From Bradyrhizobium sp. sBnM-33 (lineage in GTDB: Bacteria; Pseudomonadota; Alphaproteobacteria; Rhizobiales; Xanthobacteraceae): a stretch of 64,000 nt of DNA. The stretch spans positions 4,464,001 through 4,528,000 of the forward strand of contig NZ_CP136624.1 in assembly GCF_032917945.1 (NCBI RefSeq). The letters run 5' to 3'. This document shows, in pieces, positions 1 through 7,612 of the stretch. Within the stretch, counting starts at the first letter, position 1. Every line of letters begins with the position of its first letter. A program made the position numbers and the translations under genes. Under the pieces are notes generated by a model, which had not been told where the DNA came from, ran no database searches, and worked only from the letters and a program-made list of their open reading frames with translations.

Positions 1-721
1 CGGCGGCGCGACCGACAGTGTCGTCGGCGTCGCCCCAGATATAAAGCGTCGGCACGCGGATCGGACCGAGTGGGCCGCGGATCGCGCCGCGTGCGCGATA
101 CCAGGCGAGCGCTGCCTCCATCGCATCCTTGTTGCCGAGCAGGGCAAGATGTCTCTCGATCGCATCAGAGGGCACGCTATTGGCGGCGAGACGCTCGCGC
201 AGCCATTTGGCATCGTTCGCAAGCACGATATCGGCGGCATCCGGTTCCAAAAACGCCTTGTGATGCTCTGAGCGCTGCGCCTGCTCGCCGTCGGTTGCCA
301 GCGCGCGGTTGAACGCGTTCGGGTGCGGCCGCGAGAGAATGGTGAGCGACGCCAGCCGCTCGGGATGCCGGTCGGCGATGCCCCAGGCGATGCTGCCGCC
401 CCAGTCATGGCCGACCAGATGAAACCGCGCATGGCCATAGCCGGCAGCCGCCACGAACGCCATGGCGTCGTCCATCAGGCAGTCGATCAGGTAGTGCGAA
501 AATTCGCGCGGATCAGGTCGTGCGCCCGGCGAATAGCCGCGTTGGCTCGGCGCCACCGCGCGATAGCCCATGTCGCCAAGGGCCGTGACCTGCGCACGCC
601 AGCAATGCATCGATTCCGCAAAGCCGTGCAGCAGCAGCACCAGCGGTGCGCCGGGCGTGCCGGCGCTGATGGCATCGAAGGTGAGATGCGGGGCGATGGT
701 GATTTGCTCTGACGCCAGCAT
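1..721 (-). CDS. alpha/beta hydrolase, epoxide-hydrolase-like (3' end cut by window edge)
   Basis: This minus-strand frame starts at ATG 721 and runs without a stop to the window edge, so the C-terminus is missing. The visible ~240 residues form an alpha/beta hydrolase: an oxyanion-hole LLHGFAES near residue 32, the nucleophile elbow GHDWGG near residue 107, a cap region, and the start of the acid-bearing strand (IWGDADD) right at the edge. The GHDWGG elbow places the nucleophile on aspartate, as in soluble epoxide hydrolases and haloalkane dehalogenases, rather than on serine. The catalytic histidine would lie outside the window. The substrate cannot be deduced. It is transcribed away from plsC, with about 100 bp between the two starts. 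Confidence 0.85.
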   Translation of the reverse strand, partial: MLASEQITIAPHLTFDAISAGTPGAPLVLLLHGFAESMHCWRAQVTALGDMGYRAVAPSQRGYSPGARPDPREFSHYLIDCLMDDAMAFVAAAGYGHARFHLVGHDWGGSIAWGIADRHPERLASLTILSRPHPNAFNRALATDGEQAQRSEHHKAFLEPDAADIVLANDAKWLRERLAANSVPSDAIERHLALLGNKDAMEAALAWYRARGAIRGPLGPIRVPTLYIWGDADDTVGRAA

Positions 722-824
722 GCGGCGAACCTAACGAGGCAATTCCGGCCGGCCGATGGCGCAATTGTGCAACGGCGGGAAAGTGCTGTATTGGGTGGCC
801 ACAAAGTGCCCAAGGGGACAATCG

Positions 825-1562
825 TTGCACTATTTGAGATCGATCATATTCGATACGGCGGTGGTAATTCTGACGCTTGCCGTGTCGCTGACGGTGCCGT
901 TCATGTGGCTGTTCAATGCCAGCAGCCGGACTGTGCGCGCGGTCTCGCAAGTCTGGGTCAACGGCATCATGTTTCTGATGAAGCATGTCGTAGGTCTCGA
1001 CTACACGGTGCGAGGGCGCGAGAACGTGCCCGACGGTCCCTGCGTCATTGCCTGCAATCATCAGTCGCTGTGGGAAACCGCGGCGCTCTGCGCGCTTTTC
1101 CCGGACGCCAGCATCGTCGCCAAGAAAGAGCTGCGCAAGGTGCCGTTCGTCGGCTGGTTCCTGGAGCGCTATCCGATGATTTTGGTCGATCGCTCGGCGG
1201 GCCGCCATGCGCTGCGCCAGATGGTCGATGAAGCCAGGCGAGCGGCTAGCGAGGGCCGTCAGGTCTTGCTGTTTCCGCAAGGCACCCGCCAGGCGATCGA
1301 TGAGCAGATGAGATTCCAGTCCGCAGGCATCTCGGCGCTCTACACCAACCTCGACATATCAGTCGTTCCGGCGGCGTGCAATTCCGGACTGTTCTGGGGC
1401 AAGAAGACCCTGATCATGCACTCCGGCACCATCACGCTGTCCTTCCTGCCGCCGATCGCGCCGGGCCTGCCGCGCAAGGACTTTCAGGAAAAGATGGAGC
1501 GGATGATTGCGGAGGAGGCGAGCCGGCTGCTCACGCTGAGCGAGGCGAAGGTTTCGCGCTAG
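825..1562 (+). CDS. plsC: 1-acyl-sn-glycerol-3-phosphate acyltransferase (PlsC family)
   Basis: Membrane-bound acyltransferase that would convert lysophosphatidate to phosphatidate in phospholipid synthesis. The protein has an N-terminal hydrophobic segment (roughly residues 5-30), the acyltransferase motif I in the form NHQSLWET (the family's H-x4-D/E block with Glu), and motif III as FPQGTR. Both are typical of alphaproteobacterial members. I chose TTG 825 because AAGGGGAC lies about 8 bases upstream; an ATG at 756 in the same frame would add 23 residues that look unlike the family. The stop overlaps the 3' end of the convergent TMEM175-like gene by 4 bp. The exact substrate could also be another lysolipid. 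Confidence 0.88.
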   Translation: MHYLRSIIFDTAVVILTLAVSLTVPFMWLFNASSRTVRAVSQVWVNGIMFLMKHVVGLDYTVRGRENVPDGPCVIACNHQSLWETAALCALFPDASIVAKKELRKVPFVGWFLERYPMILVDRSAGRHALRQMVDEARRAASEGRQVLLFPQGTRQAIDEQMRFQSAGISALYTNLDISVVPAACNSGLFWGKKTLIMHSGTITLSFLPPIAPGLPRKDFQEKMERMIAEEASRLLTLSEAKVSR

Positions 1563-2158
1563 CCCGCGCGACGCGCAGCAAGCCAGCCAGCAAGGGGCGC
1601 CAGAAACGCCAGGCACCAGACAAACTGCGCAACCCCCGGCGCGGCGAAGGCAGCAATGACACCAAGCACAAACACGAACACCGGAAACAGCGCCGTCACC
1701 AGCAATTGCGGATCGTGGCGGCCCCGCAGCGCCAGAACCCACAACACCGCGTTCACCGCTGCGATCGCCAGCAGGTGAAAGCCGTAGATCACCGCGATCA
1801 CACCATCGAGCCGGTAGACACCGTAGAGGCCGTTGGTCACCGGCAGCATGATGATCGACAGCAAGAAAAGCAGATTGAGAAATACCACGCCGCGCCCGCC
1901 TTCCGGCGCCACCGCCAGCCGCCGGTGATGGCTGAACCAGAACACGCCGGCGACCACGAAGCTGATCGTCAGCGCAATGACGGGCTGGGCGTAGACGCGA
2001 AGCACGTCGTGCCAATCGGGCGCTTGCGTGAAACTAGAGGCCTTTGGCAGGTCATAGGCGAGCAGCGTCATGGCAACGCCGAAGATCGTGTTGCTCAGCA
2101 TCTCCAGCCGGCGCATTTCGAACAGATGGATTTGCGGCAACTTGGCCCCTTGCATCAT
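1559..2158 (-). CDS. TMEM175/DUF1211-family putative potassium channel
   Basis: The 199-residue protein is almost entirely hydrophobic, with about six predicted membrane spans. It opens with RRLEMLSNTIFGVAMTLL, a divergent form of the RxxxFSDxxFxxAxTLL signature of TMEM175 (DUF1211) channels: the FSD aspartate is replaced by Asn (LSN). A conserved FWFSHHR block follows in the third span. Bacterial members are weakly selective potassium leak channels of the inner membrane. The missing aspartate may matter for pore packing but is common in divergent members. The gene converges on plsC with a 4-bp overlap of their 3' ends. Nothing visible suggests regulation. Confidence 0.8.
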   Translation of the reverse strand: MMQGAKLPQIHLFEMRRLEMLSNTIFGVAMTLLAYDLPKASSFTQAPDWHDVLRVYAQPVIALTISFVVAGVFWFSHHRRLAVAPEGGRGVVFLNLLFLLSIIMLPVTNGLYGVYRLDGVIAVIYGFHLLAIAAVNAVLWVLALRGRHDPQLLVTALFPVFVFVLGVIAAFAAPGVAQFVWCLAFLAPLAGWLAARRAG

Positions 2159-2220
2159 CAGTCCGTCTTCGCTTTCGCCACACCCAAGCTACGCCGGACA
2201 CGCTTCGGCCTGGCGGCCTT

Positions 2221-2239
2221 CGCGTGGCTGCGCCACGCG
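2221..2239 (-). terminator. GC-rich hairpin just downstream of the tRNA-Leu gene
   Basis: CGCGTGGC and GCCACGCG form a perfect 8-bp stem with a 3-base loop about 20 bp after the encoded CCA end of the tRNA, on the tRNA's strand. No clear T-run follows, so it may be a processing or repeat-derived hairpin rather than a true intrinsic terminator. Confidence 0.4.
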
Positions 2240-2259
2240 TAGCCCGTCAGGGCGAAGCG

Positions 2260-2585
2260 TGGTGCGGGCGGCCGGACTCGAACCGGCACAGAGGTCACCC
2301 TCCGAGGGATTTTCTTACCAGCTACGGCTTTCGCCGCCTCGCCAGCGTGGACATCCGCGCTGGCTCGTTTGTGGTCTGGACTATACCTTCACCATTGGTG
2401 CGTTCGCGCCTTTAGGTGCTGCCCGTCTAGTCTCTACACCTTCGCACGAACCGTGAGGTCTGGGCGCTTGGCTCGGGATTGCCATGTGAAAGGTTTCCCC
2501 GACTTTGAGCAGTTCTACAGCTTGGGTTTCCCCAAGAGCACTCAAGCGTTTAAGTCCCTTGCGTCTACCATTTCGCCACGCCCGC
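2260..2585 (-). tRNA. tRNA-Leu(UAA), interrupted by a group I intron
   Basis: Read on the minus strand, exon 1 (2585-2552, 34 nt) gives acceptor strand GCGGGCG, a D arm and the 5' half of the anticodon stem AGGGA followed by C-T-T. Exon 2 (2313-2260, 54 nt) resumes with AAAA, the other stem half TCCCT, a long class II variable arm, the T arm GTTCGAGTC, acceptor strand CGCCCGC, discriminator A and an encoded CCA. Joined, they form an 88-nt tRNA with anticodon UAA and a full cloverleaf. The interruption falls between the first and second anticodon bases, the classical position of the tRNA-Leu(UAA) group I introns known in cyanobacteria and plastids. Programs that do not model introns would miss or mis-call this gene. 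Confidence 0.93.
2314..2551 (-). ncRNA. group I self-splicing intron (238 nt) in the tRNA-Leu(UAA) anticodon loop
   Basis: The intron carries the expected core. At the 5' splice site exon ACUU and intron AA pair with UUGAGU a few bases downstream, giving a 6-bp P1 helix with the conserved U-G wobble at the splice point. A Q-like block GGCAATCCCGAGCCAAG lies at 2483-2467, an R-like block GTAGAGACTAGACGG at 2437-2423, and an S-like block AAGGTATAGTCCAGACC at 2389-2373. R and S can form P7 through ACTA/TAGT. The last intron base is G (2314), the omega-G. It has no open frame for a homing endonuclease, so it depends on self-splicing or host help. The layout resembles the small IC3 introns of bacterial tRNA genes. 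Confidence 0.9.
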
Positions 2586-2772
2586 TTTCACTACCAAATC
2601 AGATACTTAGCGCGTTTTCCGGAGAGGTGGAATTGGGATAATCTCCGGCCCGAACGCTCCCCACCTTTAAGTGAGCGCGCGCGCAGAAGCAAAGCCTCAA
2701 TGCGGACACTTGGGGTGTTTACCTGCGGCAAGCTTTAGGCAATCTCAAGATAATCCGCTTAACGAAGGTCCG

Positions 2773-3213
2773 ATGCCCAACTCGCTGTCCCATCGCCGGT
2801 TATTCTCGCGCAGCCTCGCGGCGCTGGCGCTGGTTGCGCTCGGCGCCGGCCTGTCCGGTTGCGCCGGGATGAGCGACACCATTTCGCCGGCCTTTGCCGA
2901 TCCCGCCAAATACGATCTCTACGATTGCAAGCAGCTCGAGCCCGAGCGCAAGAACCTCGCGGCGCGCACCGCGGAGTTGCAGGGGCTGATGACCAAGGCC
3001 GAAACCGGCGTCGCCGGTCCCGTGGTGGCGGAGCTCGCCTACCGCAACGACTACATCGCGTTGCGCGGACAATCGAAGCTGGCCGATGAAGCCTGGCAGA
3101 AAAACCGGTGCCAGGAATCGAAACCGGAAGCCAGGCCGGCGCCGGTCCCGCCATCGATCGCACCGGCTCCCGCTGCCAAGAGCCGTACGAAGGCAAGCCC
3201 GGCGGCAAATTAG
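2773..3213 (+). CDS. small lipoprotein of unknown function
   Basis: A 146-residue exported protein. The N-terminus MPNSLSHRRLFSRSLAALAL continues into a hydrophobic stretch ending in the lipobox LSGC, so it is a predicted lipoprotein anchored by the cysteine near residue 31. The mature part has a short alpha-helical middle (the DLYDCKQLEPERKNLAARTAEL region), two further cysteines, and a Pro/Ala-rich tail. I placed the start at ATG 2773, which has GAAGG upstream and puts the signal peptide at the N-terminus; an in-frame ATG at 2671 would bury it. It resembles conserved bradyrhizobial twin-type lipoproteins, but I do not recognise a function. It stands alone between the tRNA and a convergent monooxygenase gene. 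Confidence 0.82.
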   Translation: MPNSLSHRRLFSRSLAALALVALGAGLSGCAGMSDTISPAFADPAKYDLYDCKQLEPERKNLAARTAELQGLMTKAETGVAGPVVAELAYRNDYIALRGQSKLADEAWQKNRCQESKPEARPAPVPPSIAPAPAAKSRTKASPAAN

Positions 3214-3244
3214 AATGCTATCGGTTGCGGCCTCGAACTTCGCT

Positions 3245-4447
3245 CTACACCCGCCAATTGTAAATCCAGTCCTGCCGCGCCAGCATGCGCTCCGGGCCCA
3301 TCGCCTTGATCGCGAGGTCGCGCGCCAGGGCCAGCGGTCCGGTGAGATGGTAGATGCGTCCCTGTTGTCGGGCCGCACGCCGCACCCGCAGCACGCGGCC
3401 GCGCCGCTGCCGGCCATAGCGCTTCAGTGCCGCCGGGGTGCCTGCAATAGGATCGCCCGGGTTTTCGCTTAAGCATTTGGCGAGCACGGCGGCGTCCTCG
3501 ATCGCCATTCCTGCGCCTTGCGCGGCAAACGGCAGCATCGCGTGCGCGGCGTCGCCGAGCAGCGCGATCGCGCCGTCGGTCCATTCGCGGATACCAGGCA
3601 GCGTGAACAACGCCCAGCGCCGCCACTCGTCGACGGCCCCAATCAGCATCCGCGCAGTCGCGGGCCAGCGCTGCGAGGCGAATGCGTTCTTCAGTTCGTT
3701 GGCATCGCCGGGCGCGCTCCAGCCCGGCCTGTTCCAGGTTCCCGGCACGATAGCGACCACGTTGATCTGGCGCGCCGCCGAGATCGGATAGGCGACCAGG
3801 TGCGCGTCCGGCCCCATCCAGAGCTGCACCCGGGCGGCGGTATATTCGCGCGGCAGCGCGGTCGCATCGAGGGTTCCGCGCCAGGCAATCAGGCCGGAAA
3901 ATTGCGGTTGCACGTCCGGGAACAGATGGTTCCGCACCGTGGACCAGATGCCGTCGGCACCAACCAGCGCACCTGCCAACTCCTGCTGACGTGCATTGCC
4001 GTGGCGTTGCACTACAGTCAGCCCTTTGGCGTGCGAGGTCACGTCTTCGAATTGGCAACCAAGTCGCAGGTCAATGTCCGGATGGTCGTTTACCGCCGCC
4101 TGCAGGGCGCGTTGCAGATCGGCGCGGTGCATCACCCAATAGGGTGCGCCGGCGCGCAGACCGGCGGCCTCGCCAAGCGGCAGGCGGGCGATCTCACCGC
4201 CCGCACGCGCGCTCACGATACTAATGGCTTCGGGTGTCACGGCGCTTGGCGCAAGCCGTGGCCGCAAGCCGAGGTCGATCAGGATCCGGCTGGCGTTGGG
4301 CGAAAGCTGCAGGCCGGCGCCGGCTTCCTCCAGCCGTTCGGCCTTTTCCAGAATGATGACGCGAAAGCCTTTGGCTGCGAGCGAAAGCGCTGCCGTCAGT
4401 CCCCCGATCCCGGCACCAGCAACGATGATGGTGCGCGCGGCGGCCAC
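3245..4447 (-). CDS. FAD-dependent aromatic monooxygenase (salicylate-hydroxylase-like)
   Basis: A 400-residue group A flavoprotein monooxygenase. Residues 11-16 (GAGIGG) form the dinucleotide-binding glycine motif, ILEKAERL ends the second beta strand with the ribose-binding Glu, and GDAAHAMLPFAAQGAGMAIEDA near residue 290 is the second FAD motif of the family. Such enzymes use NAD(P)H and O2 to hydroxylate aromatic acids; the overall pattern is closest to the salicylate hydroxylase/UbiH-like group. The substrate is not deducible. The GTG start at 4447 lies 7 bp after the stop of the upstream zinc-finger gene on the same strand, so the two are probably one transcript. Confidence 0.87.
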   Translation of the reverse strand: MAAARTIIVAGAGIGGLTAALSLAAKGFRVIILEKAERLEEAGAGLQLSPNASRILIDLGLRPRLAPSAVTPEAISIVSARAGGEIARLPLGEAAGLRAGAPYWVMHRADLQRALQAAVNDHPDIDLRLGCQFEDVTSHAKGLTVVQRHGNARQQELAGALVGADGIWSTVRNHLFPDVQPQFSGLIAWRGTLDATALPREYTAARVQLWMGPDAHLVAYPISAARQINVVAIVPGTWNRPGWSAPGDANELKNAFASQRWPATARMLIGAVDEWRRWALFTLPGIREWTDGAIALLGDAAHAMLPFAAQGAGMAIEDAAVLAKCLSENPGDPIAGTPAALKRYGRQRRGRVLRVRRAARQQGRIYHLTGPLALARDLAIKAMGPERMLARQDWIYNWRV

Positions 4448-4454
4448 CGAAACG

Positions 4455-4700
4455 TCAGGCGACCTTGTCCCTCAGGACGCATTCCGGCGGGCGGGCTTCG
4501 CCTGCGGCGAGGTCGGGGGCAAAGCGGTAAAGCGTCGAGCAGTAGGGGCAGATGATCTCGTTGTCGTTGCCAAGGTCGAGAAATACGTGCGGATGATCGA
4601 ACGGCGGATTGGCGCCCACGCACATGAATTCCTGCGAGCCGATCTCGATCACGGAGACTCCGGCGTCGTTATGGAAATGCGGGACGACATGGTCGGACAT
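4455..4700 (-). CDS. CHCC-type zinc-finger domain protein
   Basis: An 81-residue protein built around one small zinc-binding domain: a cysteine in EFMCVG, a histidine in FDHPH, and the pair CPYC followed by STLYRF. This is the zf-CHCC pattern, also seen in a mitochondrial complex I subunit. I placed the start at ATG 4700 because AAGGTGAAG precedes it; an in-frame extension to 4775 would add a basic stretch foreign to the family. It sits 7 bp upstream of the flavin monooxygenase gene on the same strand. In related genomes this small protein commonly neighbours FAD monooxygenases, but its role is not established. Confidence 0.85.
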   Translation of the reverse strand: MSDHVVPHFHNDAGVSVIEIGSQEFMCVGANPPFDHPHVFLDLGNDNEIICPYCSTLYRFAPDLAAGEARPPECVLRDKVA

Positions 4701-4949
4701 CAGCTTCACCTTGGATTTCAACGATGAGCGCACGCAATCAACGCGACGCGGCAGCTTCGAAATGCCGCGCACCATAGTGGGGGGTGCCGATGATTCCTAG
4801 AGCCGATTCGGGATGTCCCCGCCGCACATTTGCTCATGCAAATTCGACACAATCTTGTCGTCGGAGAAAAGCCCTTCTTTCGTCGGGGCAGTTGTGTCTT
4901 AAAAACGGCATACCATCTTGAGAAAGACGAAAACATTGGACTTTTTTGG

Positions 4950-6110
4950 ATGAGGCGGTTGCGGTTCGGTTCGGCTCTGGCAGGGGCGCTGGGATGCTTG
5001 GCGCTCAGCGTGGCGGTGTGCGCGGCGCTGTGGCCGCACGCCCGCGAGGCCGGCGCCATCCTGGCCGCGCAGGACGATCCCGCGACACTGTCCGACATCC
5101 AGATCAACTCCGCGTTGCGGGCTAACCACGCGCTGGTCGCCGAGAATATCGAGGCAGCGCTCGCGGCGGGGGATCCCGATCTCGCCCACAGCTTCGTCGA
5201 ACTCGCCCGCGACAAAGGCATTGCCGTGAGCGACGAACTATCGAAGCGGGTCAGCGATGCCGTTATCGACGCAGGTTCGGCGTCGCATTTTGCCAAACGC
5301 TTTGCCACGGGTTTCGTGGTCGGCAATGCCGATGATGTCGCAAGCCTGTCGGGTACGGTTGCCGGCGATCTCTTCGTCTACGGCGATATCAGGGACGTTG
5401 TTCGCGAAGGCAAGCACCTCGCGACGGGCGAGGACGTGGACCGGCTGGTGCTGGGCCTTGCGACGGTCGGCCTCGCAGTGACCGCCGCGACCTATGTATC
5501 GGTCGGCGGTGCTGGTCCGGTGCGCGCCGGCCTCAGCATGGTCAAGAGTGCCCGCAAGGTCGGACGTCTTGGCGAGGGGCTGACGCAATGGGCCGGCCGC
5601 TCGGCGCGCGAGGTCGTCGATGCGCCGGTGCTGCAGCAGGCGGTCGCGAAGGGCTCGGTGCTGCGGCCCGGCCAGACCATCAGCGCAATCAAGGCGGCCT
5701 TCCGGGCCGAGAAGGCCGGCGCGTTGGTGCGTCTGGCGAAAGATGTCGGACGCGTCGGCGAAAAGGCCGGCACGCGTGGCGCGCTCGACGCACTGCGCAT
5801 CGCGCAAGGTCCGAAGGATATCGCCCGCGCCGCGCGGCTTGCCGAATCCAAAGGCGGCCAGACCCGCGCGATTTTGAAAGTGCTCGGCCGCGGCGCGCTG
5901 CTGCTGGCTGCCGGCACGTTCAATCTGACGATGTGGGTATTCGGCGCGCTATTGGCGCTGTTCGGATTTCTGTCGTCAATCAAGGCGACCACCGAACGGG
6001 CGACCGAAGCGTGGCTTCGCCGCAAGAAAGTGCGGCGCTTGAGAAAGAAGGCGGCGGCAGCATGCTTGCCGGCCGCTCCGGCGCTGGCGGGCGCTGCCGC
6101 GCACGGCTAG
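4950..6110 (+). CDS. conserved membrane protein of unknown function
   Basis: About 386 residues. An N-terminal hydrophobic span (MRRLRFGSALAGALGCLALS onward) is followed by a soluble alpha-helical region, a weak membrane span near the middle (LATVGLAVTAATYVSV), a basic helical stretch with repeated RLAKDVGRVGEKAG-like segments, and a long C-terminal hydrophobic hairpin (GALLLAAGTFNLTMWVFGAL onward) before an Arg/Lys-rich tail. The topology suggests an inner-membrane protein with a large periplasmic middle. The start at ATG 4950 is chosen because it puts the signal/anchor first; the frame is open to 4830 with no good ribosome site. I recognise no catalytic motif. The downstream hydrolase follows after 47 bp. 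Confidence 0.72.
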   Translation: MRRLRFGSALAGALGCLALSVAVCAALWPHAREAGAILAAQDDPATLSDIQINSALRANHALVAENIEAALAAGDPDLAHSFVELARDKGIAVSDELSKRVSDAVIDAGSASHFAKRFATGFVVGNADDVASLSGTVAGDLFVYGDIRDVVREGKHLATGEDVDRLVLGLATVGLAVTAATYVSVGGAGPVRAGLSMVKSARKVGRLGEGLTQWAGRSAREVVDAPVLQQAVAKGSVLRPGQTISAIKAAFRAEKAGALVRLAKDVGRVGEKAGTRGALDALRIAQGPKDIARAARLAESKGGQTRAILKVLGRGALLLAAGTFNLTMWVFGALLALFGFLSSIKATTERATEAWLRRKKVRRLRKKAAAACLPAAPALAGAAAHG

Positions 6111-6157
6111 ACTTGCGGCCATTGCAAGGCCCCCGTCCATTTCCAATCCCCCGAAAA

Positions 6158-6922
6158 ATGGAACTGATGATGCCGAGTTTTCACAACGGCGCTGTCGAAA
6201 TTGCTTATCTCGACGAAGGCGAGGGCGATCCGATCGTCCTCGTGCATGGTTTTGCCTCCAGCAAGAACGTGAACTGGGTTTATCCGACCTGGGTTTCCGA
6301 TCTGAGGAAAGACGGCCGCCGCGTGATCGCGCTCGACAATCGCGGCCATGGCGATTCCGAAAAGCTCTACGATTCCGCTGCTTACGAAATTGCGATCATG
6401 GCGAGCGACGTCATTGCGCTGCTGGATCATCTGGGAATCGAGCGTGCCGACATCATGGGCTATTCGCTGGGATCGCGAATGACGGCGATCCTGGCGCGCG
6501 AGCAGCCGCAGCGGCTGCGCTCGGCGATTCTCGGCGGCATCGGGATCGGACTGATCGAGGGCGGCGGTCCCGGCGAGAACGTGGCCATCGCGCTGGAAGC
6601 GCCGTCGCTGGAGGACGTCACCGATCCGGTCGGCCGCACCTTTCGCGCCTTCGCCGATCAGACCCGATCCGACCGCCGCGCGCTTGCCGCCTGCCTGCGC
6701 GGCTCGCGGCGGCTGATGACATCGGATGAAGCCGCCGGGATCCGCGTGCCAGTCCTGATTGCGGTCGGCACCAGGGATGAAATTGCCGGCTCAGCCGCGG
6801 CGCTCGGAAGGATCATTCCGGGCGCGGAGGTGCTCGACATTCCGAACCGCGATCACATGCGCGCGGTGGGCGACAAGGTCTACAAGGTCGGTGTCATCGA
6901 TTTCCTGTCGCGACGGCAATGA
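6158..6922 (+). CDS. alpha/beta hydrolase
   Basis: A 254-residue single-domain alpha/beta hydrolase. It shows the oxyanion loop VLVHGFASS, the strand-4 turn ALDNRGHGDS, the nucleophile elbow GYSLGS (Ser), the acid strand VGTRDEIAGS and the catalytic histidine in NRDHM. No cap domain is obvious. The substrate is unknown; similar proteins are often annotated as non-heme chloroperoxidases or esterases without proof. Three in-frame ATGs (6158, 6167, 6170) are possible starts; the last has GGAACTG just upstream and may be the real one. The gene follows the membrane protein after 47 bp and may share its transcript. Confidence 0.83.
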   Translation: MELMMPSFHNGAVEIAYLDEGEGDPIVLVHGFASSKNVNWVYPTWVSDLRKDGRRVIALDNRGHGDSEKLYDSAAYEIAIMASDVIALLDHLGIERADIMGYSLGSRMTAILAREQPQRLRSAILGGIGIGLIEGGGPGENVAIALEAPSLEDVTDPVGRTFRAFADQTRSDRRALAACLRGSRRLMTSDEAAGIRVPVLIAVGTRDEIAGSAAALGRIIPGAEVLDIPNRDHMRAVGDKVYKVGVIDFLSRRQ

Positions 6923-6949
6923 GCGGTCGCGCGATGATCCTCAGCGGTG

Positions 6950-7340
6950 AAATGCCTGATCGCCGCGATCAGCGCCACCGTGGTTGCAAGCCCGGCGAAA
7001 ATGTCGGTCAGGAGCGTGCTGGCAAGAAAAGGCAGCGAGGTGGTCAGGGCCAGCACGAAGCTCATGGCCAGGAGCCGCAACGGCTCGGAGATACCGAGCA
7101 CGCGGAGCGTCAGCTGCAGGATCCACAGCGTCGCCAGCGCGTTGATCCCGAGGTTAATCCAGAAGCTCGAATCCTCGCCGAAATGAAGATAGAGGCCAAA
7201 AGTGGTGGAGCGGCTGGGGAGCAGGTGGCCCTCGTACCACCGGGCCAGATAGCCGCCGGTGTCCCACTGGAGCAGGGAATAGCCATTCCACAGGGCAGGG
7301 GCCAGCAACATCAATGGGATGGCGATGGCGGCGATCGAGG
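6950..7340 (-). pseudogene. remnant of a polytopic membrane protein gene
   Basis: On the minus strand a hydrophobic frame contains WNGYSLLQWDTGGYLARWYEG, then LLPSRSTTFGLYLHFGEDSSFWINLGINALATLWILQ, and further spans up to about 6955. This reads like the N-terminal part of a much longer conserved bradyrhizobial membrane protein, which I recognise only as a family. It is cut at both ends: a TAG stands in frame just upstream (near 7340), and after 6955 the frame runs into sequence antisense to the neighbouring hydrolase gene and stops at 6880. No normal start or ribosome site is present. I read it as a decayed fragment; a short functional membrane protein is a less likely alternative. Confidence 0.6.
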
Positions 7341-7550
7341 CCTAGCGCGAATTCGCAGCAGTACGCGCCCGCAATATCTGCGTGCTGATGTGGCTTCCCC
7401 CCATTTTGGGCCAGCATCCGCCGAATGGCAGGTCCGCCGAAATTCACCAATAGTCGCAGGCCCCGCCGGCTTGATTTCCTGCTATCGCTGACCACCTTGA
7501 ATTGACCCCACGGCATTCGGAGGCGGTTTACTTTGGCCTGCGCCTGCCCG

Positions 7551-7579
7551 GGACAGAAGTCCGCCCGCCGTGCTATAAT
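7551..7579 (+). promoter_or_regulatory. candidate sigma-70 promoter of cysE
   Basis: A perfect TATAAT (7574-7579) lies 17 bp after GGGACA (7551-7556, matching four of six bases of TTGACA). It is 33 bp before the cysE start, in a stretch otherwise free of genes. The transcription start would fall near 7586. Confidence 0.55.
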
Positions 7580-7612
7580 AGTAACGAAATCAGCGAATTT
7601 GCGAGAGCAACC

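Noticed and set aside
2044..2738. Several open frames across the tRNA-Leu region
   Set aside because: They read through the tRNA exons and the group I intron, have no ribosome sites and no family resemblance; the RNA gene explains the region.
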